A DNA stretch of 64,000 bases from positions 156,199,101 through 156,263,100 of the forward strand of contig NC_092859.1 in NCBI RefSeq assembly GCF_032062135.1, read 5' to 3'. Origin of the DNA: Pyxicephalus adspersus. Lineage: Eukaryota > Chordata > Amphibia > Anura > Pyxicephalidae. Position numbers and translations under genes: made by a program. This document shows positions 1-12,299 of this stretch, one piece after another (position 1 is the first letter of the stretch; the number at the start of each line of letters is the position of its first letter). The notes below the pieces were generated by a model, which ran no database searches, was not told where the DNA came from, and saw only the letters and a list, made by a program, of their open reading frames with translations.

Positions 1-323
1 GGTGTGCTGGGAACCAACAGACTGGACAACAAGGGGTTAACACGGGAGCTGGACAGAGGAAACACAGAATTAAGCACAAGGTGAACATGAACTAGCTCAC
101 AGAACCAGGGGCTCGGCACAATGGAGACACGTTGCACAAACACTGAGTGTAGTGTGTGAGCTAGCTAAAAAGCCAGGGCTGGTCAAGAGGCTATTTTCTG
201 ATTGGCCAGCGGATTGGACCGAATTGATAAAGCTTGGAAACAGAGGCACGCCCAGCGCCAGAACTGCCCGCATGAGCAAGAGAGAGGCATGTGCTTTTTA
301 GTGAGGAAGAGGTAAGTGTGACA
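1..323 (-). mobile_element. Solo LTR fragment, TGTCAC family (truncated by window edge)
   Basis: The sequence matches the distal part of the 722-bp LTR at 13194-13915 almost throughout: shared blocks include gacaacaaggggttaacac, cagggctggtcaagaggcta and the ttttagtgaggaagaggtaa end. The element finishes at GTGACA-like bases (gtgtgaca, ending 323), the complement of an LTR start TGTCAC. The sense strand is inferred to be minus, because the third copy (59690-60387, plus strand) has a TATATAG box in the expected place only in that sense. The other end lies outside the window. No coding capacity is visible. Confidence 0.75.
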
Positions 324-1837
324 ATGTCAATGGGAGGGCAGTGTCAAGACTGGCCAGCACAAGCATTAGTGCTCCTATGTGTTGTGTTGCTGGCAAGGAA
401 CATCGATGGCACACAGGTGAAATTATATCTTGCTTACATAGTAATAAGAAGTGTGCAGAATGGGTTATTATTTGCCAGTGTTGGATCTATGATACACAGT
501 GCTTTAGAAAAAAAAATGTCGTTTGGTTCAGGTTTACACCAAATTTAGAGTTTGGTATTATAAACAGAACAGAAAGTTACTAAATGGCTACACCAAAATA
601 TATATATATAAAAAAAGATTGGCAATCCTGAGAAAAAAAAGAAATTCAATATTCCTTTTACTTGGTGCTGCACAAGTGATAACCATTCTGAAATTGAAAA
701 ATAGCACCAACATTTTACCCAAGTGTCAAACTACATATTTGCATCACCAAAGTTTGACATGAGTGTTTCTCAGCTTTTTGATCCCTGCGTTCGTTATTAC
801 CATAGGTTATATTTGTAATAAAAGAAGAAAGAGACGAAGATGTATTTTGGCAGCTTATATCTACGACTTGAAATGAACATTAATATACAGAGCATCAAAG
901 ACACGATTATTATTTTTTTCTTCTTCTCTTAAGGAATGGAAGAGAAGCCATCAAGTGGAGATGGAAATTACAGTGTAAGGGGGGAAAAGAAACCTTGATG
1001 ATGGCTCTATTACACTCCTCAAGTGTTTGGAACATTGGAACTCATACAGTGTAACTATCCATTTGCAAAGAAATCCACTTTCTGTAATCTCGTAGCTCAG
1101 TGTCATCGGAAATATAAGATATAGAAGGCTCATCTCTCCGTGACATAGTGTGGAAATTTAGTTGTGCAGCTGTTCAGGTTTGGCCATGCTGTCCTTCACA
1201 ACAGCTGGTTTTGTGCAGCTGAAATGGCACAGGAACAAATTAAATAATTTAAATTATGAAAAGGGATATTTGCATTTAATCTTTTACCATATGATATTGA
1301 AGCAGAATTGTACATACTATCTATTTCCAACAAACTTTCACCCAGAACAATTATCCAACACATCATATGGGCGATGGTGGGAGGGTGGCAATTTTTCAAA
1401 GACTCCTAATCCTGGATCTTGTGACAAATCTCTTAGTGGGGGGGGTATAAACAAAACCCTTGGTTCACAGGAATAGACCGAACAATAGATATAGCTACAG
1501 TCATCTAACAAACTATTATCATTGTTAGATGTCTGTTTAAAAAAAAAATAATAATCAAAATGCACAAATCGTCCATATAATTTGCTTTGGGATACTTTAA
1601 GGGCAGGTTCAGTTGTCTAAATAGCGTGATTGGATGCGGTTCCCTACAGCTGGCACCTAGCTAGCCGCTCGAACACTTACATGGCATTGCTGCTTCTTAA
1701 ACGTCATGTAGTCTATCTCATGTATTCCGAATTAATGGCAGACCGAACCCACCTCTTCTCACTCCATTGCCAACACTAATATCTTCACCTGGTCTACCTT
1801 CTCTTCACCTATCTGAATTGCACAGGTGGGAAAAATG
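324..1837. other. Unannotated AT-rich DNA with one small hairpin
   Basis: No recognisable gene or repeat family was seen. It contains a perfect 10-bp inverted repeat, CATCTAACAA (1502-1511) and TTGTTAGATG (1522-1531), with a 10-nt loop, plus A-rich runs. Open frames here are short and show no family resemblance. Confidence 0.5.
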
Positions 1838-2310
1838 TAATTCACATGACCAGAGTAGAACAGATGGGGTTACACCCTTGTTATCAACCCCAGTGACTCG
1901 TTTAACGCTAAATAACCCATACTTACAACATTTTATGATATTGTAACGCCCTAGTTCAATCAGTGGTCACCAAACATCAGTCCCCCAATCTCTTGCTATA
2001 TTCTTTACCTATAGGAAGCCCCCACTCAGCCTTGGGAGGCTAGTTGCTCCTATCAGCACAACGCTTGCCCCAGGGCTTTTGTGTACAAGGGATGGCTTTG
2101 GGGAAAGACAGGCAGAGGACCATGAGCCCACAGGTAATGCAGCAAAACGTATTCCATCAGAGACAAATCCAGAATGCAAACCTTGTTATCAACCCCAATG
2201 ACTTCTTTTAACCATAAATAACCCATGCTTACAACTTTTTGTGGTAATGTAGGGTCCTGGTCCAGCACCAGTGCTCACCAAACACCAATCCCCCAATATA
2301 ATGTCCCAGT
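1838..2310 (-). mobile_element. LTR plus leader fragment, TGTTAGGAG/CCTTACA family, internally duplicated
   Basis: Two direct copies of a ~115-bp segment (about 1876-1990 and 2180-2297) each carry ttgttatcaacccca, then aaataaccca, then an LTR terminus of the form TGTARSGYCCTRGT and caatcccccaat. The first continues into cccccactcagccttggg, which matches the reverse complement of the LTRs at 16372-16917 and 56605-57422. This places an LTR in minus orientation joined to a leader-like stretch. The offset of about 304 bp between copies indicates a local duplication. No gag or pol sequence is present. Confidence 0.6.
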
Positions 2311-3225
2311 ATTTAAGGGAGTTAATTAATGCCCTGTTCAGTGTAAATTTAACGTTGTAAGAAGGTAGGTAAGTTTGCTGAACTGCAGAAGAGATATAGA
2401 ATGCTTGCTTGCTTGCAACTTCTGCATCTGCCCCCTTGATTCCCTATGGGTCTGCCACCATGTAGTGGCTCCTGGTGTGAAGACACGGCAAACTTCACCA
2501 AAAAAAATTCACAAAACATTTTCCAGTGAAGGAGCAATCGCTGCCATTTGTATAAATAGATATGCATGTCTGTTAAAGGACCAAACAATGACATGGGATT
2601 ATGGGCCAGCAAACATGTATTAACGGCAACTTTATGAAGAAAACTAGACAGCCATAGACAAGAACCTTTCAACCTTTTATTGCAGATTACAAATTGTATC
2701 AAAAGCTTATGTAGCCAATAAAACAGAAAAGCTTTATATCTTAAATGCTTAAATGCAATTTATATTTTAGATGTACCTGTTCTTTATTTACAAGGATAGA
2801 AGACCCTGGAAAAGTTTAAGTAGGCCTTTTTGTGGAACGTAAAATACAAACAGAACATTTGAGCACATTATGCTCTAAATAAAAAAGTAAAAATGTAAAT
2901 AAATATATTATGTATTTTGTTATGTGATTCATCCTGTACTAAAGAAGTGCTCTTCAAAAATACAAATACCTAAGCAGAAAAAAAGAACAGTATATCTCCA
3001 AGCAACCAAAAAACTCTTAACTACTTTCTGTTTTTATTACAATGTGCAGTCTGAATGAAAGGGGGACTAAACTCATCTCTCCATGGCAGACCATGTCTCC
3101 CATATGGATCGCAGGCTCAGGGCAGTGGACAGGTTATGTCTCAGGTCAGGTCTCCCAGCGCAAGAGCGGCTCTGGAGTCTGTAAATTTAGTGGTCCATGA
3201 CGTCCAAAACGCTGGCGACCACTGA
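2311..3225. other. Unannotated AT-rich DNA
   Basis: Nothing recognised. It has a short cttgcttgcttgc run near 2403 and an AT-rich stretch at 2700-3010. The 117-codon minus-strand open frame over 2349-2702 shows no family motif and is treated as chance. Confidence 0.5.
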
Positions 3226-3740
3226 TAACATGACCAATGTAGAACAGATGAGGTTATCCGCTTGTTATCAACTCCAGTGACCCCTTTTAACTAAAATAAC
3301 CCACAATTGTATAGCTCTGGTGATTGCCAAATGCCATTTTCCCCAATCAAATTCTGAACTCCTCATCTATAGCAAGTCACTGATCATCCTCGGGATGCTA
3401 GTTGTGCCTCCCAGCACAAAGTTCGGGAAGACTGAGAGGACCAGGGGACCACAGTTAATGAAGTACAAAGGATTTTAGCAGAGGAATTTCCAGAATACAG
3501 AACCAGAGATCATAAACGGTTAATCAGACCATTACACAGGTATACAAGGGCAAAGACAAAAGCAGAGTTAAGATAACAAGCTAAAGGTCGGCCCTAGGAG
3601 CATACACTCGCAGGGTTGGAAACAGTCAGCAACAGTAAATCTAATAAATAACACACCAGCAGCGGGTCAGCCCAGCTTAACACTACAACAGGCAACTGGG
3701 GGCTGTGAGAAGAAAAACTTTACAGCCAGGCAATAAATGT
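3226..3740 (-). mobile_element. Second LTR plus leader fragment of the TGTTAGGAG/CCTTACA family
   Basis: From 3228 the sequence repeats the leader seen at 1838 (tagaacagatgaggtta, cttgttatcaactccagtga, aaataaccca). An LTR terminus follows near 3308, then tatagcaagt..ctcgggatgctagttgtgcc, and caggcaactgggggctgtga near 3690. The last block matches gggcaactggtgcctgtga of the minus-strand copy at 54.5 kb. It is diverged and truncated, with no coding remnant. Confidence 0.6.
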
Positions 3741-4065
3741 GTAGAAGACAACATTCAAGGCAAGGTGTTTTTTATTTGGTGAAGAAATTGACTTCTAACT
3801 AAACAAAGTCCACCTGTGCTATACAATTATTTCTTGAACAGAGTGGTACAGTATAATGAAATAAAGCATACAGTAAGACACCAAGTTGTATTGAGTCTTT
3901 TTGTGATTTTTGTCTCTTAACCCAACGCGTTTCGCCTAATGGCTTCCACAGGGGATGTAATTTGGAGACTAATACTAAACAAAAACAGTATCCTAAAACA
4001 CAAGGGAAAAAGAATCAACAAAATAATTCTATAACCAAATAACAAAACAATCCTATAACTCAATA
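3741..4065. other. AT-rich DNA carrying a CTGWRGAWGCC...GAAACGCGTTGGG module (minus)
   Basis: On the minus strand, 3955-3922 reads cctgtggaagcc, then about ten bases, then gcgaaacgcgttggg. Variants of this module recur at 20404-20438 and 35748-35782. The flanks are not similar among the three sites. I do not recognise the parent repeat. Confidence 0.4.
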
Positions 4066-4073
4066 CCCCTAAT

Positions 4074-4739
4074 TAGTGTTGGTGTTCGAATTCAGGTTGT
4101 CCTTATATTCAACCCCATTAAATGGCTGTTCAAATTTGTATAGACCAGACCCGAAAAACATCGAAATTCGCATATTTGTGGCTGAGGAAAGGAAAAGTAA
4201 AGAGGTTTACCTTTCTCCAGCCAATCTCAGAGCACTAGAGGTGATGAATGGGGATACTTGTCCTCATTTCACCTTTAGTGCCCAGGGATCCCACACTGAC
4301 AGGAAGATTCCCACGGCTGTGCTCATGAATGAATGCAGCTGTGGGAATCATCCTGTCAGTGTCACGGGACGTGGAGTCACATACTACTTTGGATGAGCGA
4401 GAGTGCCTCTGACATTCTCGCAAAAATTTCCCCGAACTTCTAATGAGTCCGCTAAATTTCAGCAAACTGATTTAGTGAATTCCATTGAAGTACAGGTTCC
4501 CATGCCCCCTGGGTTGATAAGTACACCCCGGGAACCATAGGAACCTGCGGTCAAAGCTGATTCGAGCTGTCAGCTCTGCTCCCCTGATTGCTCTTGCAGA
4601 TCTAAACTTTCATGAAAATAACCTGAATTTTCAGCCTTTGGACTTGGTGTTCGAATTCGGCGTTCGATCGACCGAAAAATATTGGGCTATTTGATCGAAT
4701 AGCTGCCGAATGGAAGACCGAGCTATTCGACCAATACTA
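4074..4739. mobile_element. Non-autonomous hAT-like DNA transposon, 666 bp
   Basis: The ends form a terminal inverted repeat: TAGTGTTGGT at 4074-4083 and ACCAATACTA at 4730-4739 (9 of 10 complementary). They are flanked by cccctaat (4066-4073) and ctcctaat (4740-4747), an 8-bp target duplication with one mismatch, as expected for the hAT superfamily. A second internal repeat, ttggtgttcgaattc, occurs near both ends (about 4079 and 4645). The interior has no transposase reading frame. Superfamily assignment rests on the 8-bp duplication. Confidence 0.7.
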
Positions 4740-4747
4740 CTCCTAAT

Positions 4748-5640
4748 TCCTATAGCTCAAATACTCAGTTATATATTATTGTATATTGATACATTCCTAT
4801 GTCAGAATAACGATACATTCCTATACCCGAATATATTGGTGTCATATAAGTATATCAGTACATACTCATAGAATGGTTAGATTTTTAGAAAAAATCCATG
4901 TCAGCAAAGGGTGTATTTTGTGATTAGCCATTTAATCAAAACATTCCAACACTTATCATGAAAGACAATCGTATAAGAGGGTATACCTCACTTACTTGTG
5001 CTCAGAAGTTAGATGAGGTGCAGAACAAATTGAAAAGGTGAAGGTTATTTTACTCTGGCTTTTCTGTGATGTTAGAAAAGTCGACTAGTGGAGACAGTCA
5101 AGTTATATGATAATGAGTTACTAAACAAATTCATCTTGAAATGTGATAAAAGGGGCAAAAAAAGAAGGCATAGTACTCACAAATCAGTAGTTATGAACAG
5201 ATACGGTAATATTCCCAGGAAGTATGGGTTTTAAGGCATGGTTTAACTGTAAGAGTTAAAAGGGATTATTCATGAATCTTAATAAATTCCAAGAATAATA
5301 GTCGGGTTCAGATTTATATAAAGGTAAGTAACTAAGTGTACAATAAGTGGGGGGCTAAGGTTTGCCGTGTTAAAAAGACTTACTTTATTGGAGGATGCTT
5401 TAAAGGTTCAGTTTATGAAGTTTAATCTGGATCCAAATAAAAGGCTGTTTGAAAAAATAACGTGCAAGAACAAGTCAGTATCTTGTGGCTTCCTGAGGGT
5501 TAGTGAAAGTGCTAAAGGAAGCATGTCTTACCTTTGAATAGTAAAATTTTGAATGCCAGGGTTTATAACGAGTGGCTGCCAGAGAGGGAGCTAGTTTTTC
5601 TTTTCTCTGTGTATTTATACACAAACAATGAGATTCTGAT
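4748..5640. other. Unannotated AT-rich DNA
   Basis: There are short near-repeats near 4790-4830 (gatacattcctat twice). No gene or family was recognised. Confidence 0.45.
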
Positions 5641-5651
5641 CACGTATGTGA

Positions 5652-5772
5652 GCTTCCAGCGTGCATGCGTGAGCTTGCGTGCATGCATGGTGGGAATAAA
5701 CAATAGAAATAGCTAAATTGTGGTCCCCTATTTAATGTTGTACTGCGCATGCGTGAGCTAGCGCGCATGCGG
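5652..5772. repeat. Paired GCGCATGCG alternating purine-pyrimidine palindromes
   Basis: Two similar CpG-bearing blocks sit about 85 bp apart: gcgtgcatgcgtgagcttgc near 5659 and gcgcatgcgtgagctagcgc near 5747, each followed by another gcatgc. GCGCATGCG matches the NRF1 core motif, and alternating CG/CA/TG steps favour Z-DNA. Whether either property matters here is inference. Confidence 0.5.
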
Positions 5773-6344
5773 AATAGCATAGGATGAAATTTGAGGGGAG
5801 ACTGCTTCCACCCTCCAAAAGTAGAATGTTGTCTTCACGTGATCCAGGTGTAAGGACTACTTCTGCCGTAATCAATTCCCATTGTTAGGATCGTGTCAAT
5901 AAATTACAAGTTGAGTCTGTGCAACAAATCAAGCTTGCACAGAAGGTATAGAGTATTACTGAAAGGGATTATTTAGGTCTAGGCCAATGTGTGTGCCCAT
6001 AGGAAAATGTATACCAATAACATGGAACATCATACATTTAGGTTTAGAAAAGAGCTCCAATCGTGCATGTGATAGTTACCGCACCATGCATCCAAAGAAT
6101 GTGTTAAATAAAGATAAGCAGTGAAAGGACAGTGGAACTTTTAAGAGTTTTATTTTCATTTTATTATCCCCAAACCATACCCACCAGAACAGGCTTCACC
6201 CTTAGAGGCCCGGGTGGCTCTCGGAAAGGTTAGGAGTCCTTGTCATCCCTAAAAAATGGGGTGGCTAAACAGGGGGTATTGGTGAGGCTGGACCAAAGAG
6301 ATTAGTCCCGCATCCAACAAATAGGGGAGCGTAGACAGTGAGTA
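5773..6344. other. Unannotated DNA
   Basis: No recognisable coding or repeat structure. It ends in ordinary moderately GC-rich sequence leading into the element below. Confidence 0.4.
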
Positions 6345-6568
6345 GTGATGGGTGCCCTCCCGTCGCCGGAAAGACTGAATTGGAGGCGGAAGATAGAAGA
6401 GAGAAAAGAATCAGAGAAAAGTTGGAATTTGTTGGACCCCGGCGGATCAGGTAAGCGCTCTGTTTACTAACCTTCCCTAGGTGTTCCAACCCCGAGAGTG
6501 ACTCGGGGTCACCACTTGTAGCAACTTTTTTCTACCCCGAGTCTCTCTCGGGGTTACCGCTAGGGAGG
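6345..6568 (-). mobile_element. TTAA-flanked GC-rich element (piggyBac-like), one end
   Basis: Read on the minus strand from TTAA (6569-6572), it begins CCTCCCTAGCGGTAACCCCG. Two hairpins follow, CCCCGAG-TCTCT-CTCGGGG (6535-6553) and CCCCGAG-AGTGA-CTCGGGG (6490-6508), then gcgcttacctgatccgccgg. The same order occurs at 47805-48387 and 55125-55430. The far end is lost. Assignment to piggyBac-type elements rests on the TTAA target and the nested copy at 47.8 kb. Confidence 0.6.
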
Positions 6569-6572
6569 TTAA

Positions 6573-9500
6573 TACTGCTTAAATCTAATCATAATATTTG
6601 TATAAACAGAGCAAAATGCTATAGTACACAACAATATGTGGAATTGATAGTCTCCTCAATCACTCAGTGTCTGTTCTGGAAATCAGTAAACAATCTTTTC
6701 TTTCTATTTAATTTGAACAGATCAACTTCACTAAATGAGAAAATGAATAATATTAGGCTACTAATTGTATTGTTACAGTTTGAGGAAGTGTTTGAATGCT
6801 AAGTATCGTATATGCAAGGTGTTCCTCTGGCTGTGGTTGCAGATGTATGTTGACACAAATTGATATTTGTTCTGTGCAATTCATACGATTTTTGTGATGG
6901 ATATTCTGTTCTTCTATCATAAGTTGTCCTTTACTGAGGCTCTTCAGTTAGTGAACTATAAAGTTCTGGGTAAAAAAAAGATAAAGATATGCAATGAAAG
7001 ACATGATTTTAAGCGGGACGTTTAAAGCCAATACCATCAATATTAATTACATAAATAAAAAAATGTTGTTAATATTAAACATTAAAAACAAACATCATTT
7101 CAAATACATAAAACACAATAAAATCATGGGTGTATATAATGACCTCTCCTTACAGAATCCCCACAGAGGGTTTAAAAATCCACTTCTTTACGTAAAAGGA
7201 GAGGAGAAGTCTGATGTTTGTACTTCCAGCAGCCCTCTTATTTAAAATAGTTGCAAGGAAGGAGGTGGTTATGGCGGCAATGGTATATTCAAATCCCATT
7301 TAGCTAATTCATGAGTAATCGCTTTCAATTTTCAATATAAATCACAGTGAGTTTCATGTCCTTCAGTCCTCAAACAGATAAAAGAACATACAGCCCAACA
7401 GCACAACCATGTTCATATTCCATCAGCTTCCCTTGCAAGTGAGTTAGATAAATTTAAAACAGTGGTCACACTTGTCCAGTTCCATGCAGCAAAACTCATG
7501 CATATTGCTGCAAAAAATGTATGTCAAGTAGGAATCCTATTTTTCCTATGTCGCTTGTTCATATATATATCCTGCAATTTAGCAAGATTCCTATGTACCC
7601 CTGTGTGTCACCATGTCCACTGCAAACAGAATAGTGTGGAAAAAAAAACAGATTTTAGCCACATTGGGGCGGAGTTGGTGGTGAGGATGCAGTGTGGTTA
7701 CTGCTTCCTCACTCCCAATAACCCAACGGTGGTGACGATGCAGCATCTCACCCACGGCTTCCCATAAGGAATGTGGTCGCCCATTGTCTTCTGGTTCATT
7801 ATGAACCAGCATAACACTTAGAGCTGCTGAGTGGCTGGCATTGAGCAAGCCAATAGGAACTGCCCAGTGGCAACTGTTTCTTCCATCCATCTGAATTTAG
7901 CCTAAACATACAACAATATATGAAACAATATATGAAAAGTTCTTTTAAAGCTCAGTTCTAAGCAAATATAAAAGTATGTAAGAATAGAGAGCAGCATTCC
8001 TTTTCAACATTCTTGAATTCATTTTTCTTTCTTTTCCTTTGTTGCTAAAGCATTTTTCTTTGTTAAGAGGCACATTTCATCCGAAAGATTACCTAAAACC
8101 GTATATATATTTTTTTCCCTAAATTAGAGACCTTGAAAAATAAAGAGAAGCACTTTTGGGTTCATTCCTCACAGGTGAGGTCCGTAAATGCAAGATTCCC
8201 TGCTGGTCTCCAATCTGGCAGTTTCCATGGAGGTCCTGTCCACACAGGAATGGGAGGAAAGCAAGTTGGGGTTGCAAAGGTGGAAGCTGGGGCATATTCC
8301 CAATCTCATGAAATTGCATGGCTTCACTGTAGAGAGTTTGCATGAAAGATGACATGGGAGTGTTGCCAAGGGTGCATGGTATGCTTAGCTGGCAGTGAAA
8401 GGATTAAAGAAAGCAGTGTAAGCACTTTAATTATTACTTTTATTTGTGATTTTATTTTATTGATATTGCACCAAAAATATTACACAGATGATAAGCTGCA
8501 TAGTTGAGAAGAACAATGGAACAAGAGGAGAAGGGGACCCTGCCCAAATCAAGCGTACAATGGGAGACTTGAGGAAGAAGAAGCAGTTCAATGAGCCACT
8601 CATTTGTGTTTCAGTGCAGGAAGTCAAGAGAAGAAGAATAAACAAACTTGTTCCTTCTGGAATCAAAAGCCTGGCCAGTTACAATTTTTTATTTGGTATA
8701 TTTAGTTCCACGTTAAGCAAACTATTGTGACAGCTTCTTTATATTGAATTAATCTTTGTTAGTTGTTTGCTTGGAGTTCAACTTTAAGACAATAAAAAAA
8801 AAAAATGACAATTATATATACCACAGCTATCATATATTCAAACCAATTGGTATAATTGTATATTACAATGTCTGAAGTCCTTATGAGATGACAGAAGCCT
8901 GACTTTTTTGGCTTGAATTATTTCACATGAGTGCGTTCCTGCACAGCAAACTGTTAATCAACTGATAAGTTGCAATGGGCCTCCTCCTTTGTCTTTTCTT
9001 TCTTCTTCCCTAAATAAACATGGAGGCTAGTCTAAAGACAATTCTAATAATAGCCTATTGTTTCTTACATTAAAAATGAAACAAGAACAATTCTTGATGT
9101 ATGTCTATAAGGAACCAAAGCTGCCCAAAGGAGGGCAGATACAATCCAAAGGTCCTCAGGCCAAGTTTGGTGTGGAACATTCCATAAATGGACAGGTCAG
9201 TATATATTTTATTACAAGAAAAAACAGAACTTAGAAAGGCTAGGAGGAACAACAGCAAGAACACATGGTGATCAGCAAAACACAGTGTGGTGAAAGAACA
9301 ACAGGAAGCAAAAATGGTGGATAGCTAAGAAGGCAAAAGAAACAAACCTAAAAACATAAACTGGTAAGGTCTCAATGATCTACTTGAACCGAGATAGGCA
9401 CATGTGCTGTTACTGTTTATAAATAACATTGGAACACTTTATAGGAATAAACATAACGGTAATTTGTAAATGTAGAGTTAATTATCATGCCCCCTTCTGG

Positions 9501-10090
9501 TGAGCAAGCTCACTACTAGGCACAAGATCAGAGTATACATGCCACTACATGCCAATACAGTCAACAGGTCACCCGTCCTCACCCAAAACAGACCAAGTTA
9601 ACCCAATTTCATTATAAAATACCTGCCTGCCCCCATTCACATCTTTAAAATTAGCTGGTGGGAAGATAGTTGGAAAGACAATAAATGGCAGTTACATGTT
9701 TAAAACAAGAATTGAAAGATCTTAAACCAAGATTTTTTTTTCATCTAAGTAGAAATACGCATTGTGAAGAAATTACATTTCAAAGCACACAACACAGGCT
9801 TTTAGGAAGGCAGCCAACTCATTACAGTAAACATCAAGTTTTATCAAACTTTTAGAAACCAACTAAAACCAGACTCTAGAGCTGTTGTTGTGATCTTTGA
9901 GGATTTGAGAGCAGGAACAACTTCACCACTTTCCCTGTAAATGTGACCACATCAAGCTTTGAGGAATAGCCGTGCTGGTAAGGTTAGTTAGCATCCCTTC
10001 GCTGCACCTTTCAAATACAGAATGCTGTGCTGCCCCATGGCACACCCGTATCTCCGGGAGTCAGTTTTTGTGCCACCCCCTTTCCTACTA
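6573..10090. other. Unannotated intergenic or intronic DNA
   Basis: This is AT-rich background with a moderately GC-rich block at 7640-7870 (ggggcggagttggtggtgag and following). Neither strand shows a frame longer than about 100 codons or a family motif. I could not assign the 8140-8400 block, which is less AT-rich and may be an old repeat. Confidence 0.4.
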
Positions 10091-10096
10091 GCATGA

Positions 10097-10163
10097 TTTT
10101 TGGGAGGAAACTGGTATGACTGGAGGAAACCCATGCAAACCTGGGGAGAACATACAAACTCTA
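10097..10163 (-). mobile_element. SINE fragment (internal part)
   Basis: gggaggaaac...tggaggaaacccatgcaaac...gggagaacatacaaactct is the complement of the body of the SINE at 18128-18409 and matches 31277-31612. Only about 67 bp survive. The promoter part is missing. Confidence 0.6.
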
Positions 10164-10918
10164 TTCATTCTAATTCAAGGCAAAAGTTTCAGGAACTAAA
10201 CCGTCAAGCACTTTACGCAGCATTGTTTTTATCTATTCCTGCTATAGGCATATTGAGATGCTCAGTGCATGGAGGATACATACACCTTAGGCACCGACAC
10301 CTAACCTTCCCATTGAGGCTAAACCTGGGGCTTCTCTGACAGGCAAAGCTTTGGTGTCAGAACTTGTTCCTAAACCCCAAGGAAACATAGCACTGAATTG
10401 TAATGCTCAATGCCAAGCAGCAAGGTTATTTTGTTATGTAACTGTGTTCAGTAATTAGAAAAGTACCATAAATTAATGATAGACTGTCTGCCAGAGGGGC
10501 TGGCATGAATCAGCTAGGTTTAATTAAAATAGTATTGTGGTGGCAGTAGTGCAGATCTAAAAAAACATTATTACTATATTAGACTTGGGGGACATGTACA
10601 CATTTTCAATGGTGAAAAGGTAAAAAAACAATTTCCAATAAACTTGCAGTAATAGCGTAGAACAAACAGTATTTGGGATATATATATGTTATATATATAT
10701 TGATGTTGTCCAGAAAGGAAGTGCAGGGGAGATATGTGACTCTGTGGTTTCATAGGTATGCTTAAGATGAGGCTAGCATGTTTCTTGATGAAACGGTACA
10801 GATCTTTACCTAGGTTTTACTGTTTTACTGTGAATTCACAATATCAGATCAAGGAAGATTCCCAAACCCATGGATCATGTTTTCTCCCAACCTGAGCTGG
10901 ATCTAAAGCAGCTGAACC

Positions 10919-11083
10919 TTAAAGCGGAACTTTCATTAAATAAAAAAGGAATTTACCTTTACTTTGGCAGCTGCCATCTTCTGCTTCTGGGTTCTTCTTA
11001 CATCCCCCGAACTCACGGTTCCATTTAAAGATCTGCCCTTAATGGATAAAATGGACAAAAGTCATGATAGGTCTACTATAAGC
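10919..11083 (+). repeat. TTAAAGCGGAAC interspersed repeat, short copy
   Basis: It starts TTAAAGCGGAACTTTCATTA and ends near gataggtctactataag. The ends are roughly inverted (TTAAAGCRGACCT type), suggesting a DNA-transposon-derived repeat. The copy matters because its aactttcattaaa segment is an uninterrupted version of the site into which the 47805-48387 element inserted. Related but longer copies are suspected at 27905, 49380, 52040 and 60740. Confidence 0.5.
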
Positions 11084-12299
11084 TCAGGGGGAAGATTGTA
11101 GCAGAGTGCAATCAGAGACACTTTGCAGTTTTTATGATATGGCAAAAAAAAGAAAACTCTTAAAGCTTTTTAAATCTAGCTGAGAGGCTGCTGAACTGTG
11201 CAGACACTGGTACCCTTTGAGGACAAACTTGGGTATGTTTACTAGTTTTCTTTTTCTTTGAGTTAAAACCAATAAAAGTGCGCTAAAAAATGAACTTTCC
11301 CAAGTAGGAGTGAAGAAGTGCTTTTGGAGCTAACCCGTCATAGTAATAACACCTAAACTCAAAAGATGGGTGGAATTTTCCTTTTACTTTAAAATAGGAA
11401 ACGCAAATTCTATTGTCAATATTGTTTATTAGAAGTCATCAGTACTGTAAGAGACCCAAAAACCATTATCTCAGAATTATATCACCTTCACTTTATATGT
11501 AATAACATCAACATAATAAGCCTAAATACAAGAACAGTTTCACCGTCGGACTTAAACTTTCATCTGTTTTCATCCATCTCTCTTTTGAAAGGCTTAGCAC
11601 AGCATCAAGGGTAAAGTCTGTTCTGTTTACAACATGAAAAAGAAAGAATAGAATAATACCCAACTTTAGAAACTAACAAAACATGTAACAGTTCAAAAAT
11701 TTATGTTAAAATGCATAAATCATCCATCAGCAATACAAAACAATCCTAAAAAATATTAGACAACCACAATCACTAAATCGTGCAAAAAGTCCGTAGACTT
11801 CCTCTTTCCCATGAAATGTAAGAAATAACAAATACATAAATGTGCCATTCAGTACAATTTAAAAAATACCAAATTTAAAAAATGATTAACAAAACAATTT
11901 ACTACTGTCCTGGAAAAGAATAAAAATGGTTTGATACAAAAACAACTGAAGAAAACACATTACTCAAGAACAAGCACTCAGTAACCTTTCCCTTTGCACT
12001 TTTTATAATACCAAAAGATATTTAATGATCTCATATATATTTAGTGCTAAGTGTATTTTTTCACCTTTAGTTTAACATAGTACACCATTTCTCTTAAGGA
12101 CATTCATAAAATGATATCTTAATTGACCATGGCTGAATGCTATTGAAAGAAAACAAAAAGGTTACAGTAAATTTTTAGAAGACACATGCACAGCAACCAC
12201 AGCAGTATATTCACAGTGCAGTGTATATCATGGAGTCATTATCCATAAGAATGGGGGAAACGGCTATTAAGGTAATAATGCTACATACACATACTAAAT
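11084..12299. other. Unannotated AT-rich DNA
   Basis: No gene or repeat was recognised. The stretch 11400-12200 is strongly A/T-rich with many stops in every frame. Confidence 0.45.
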
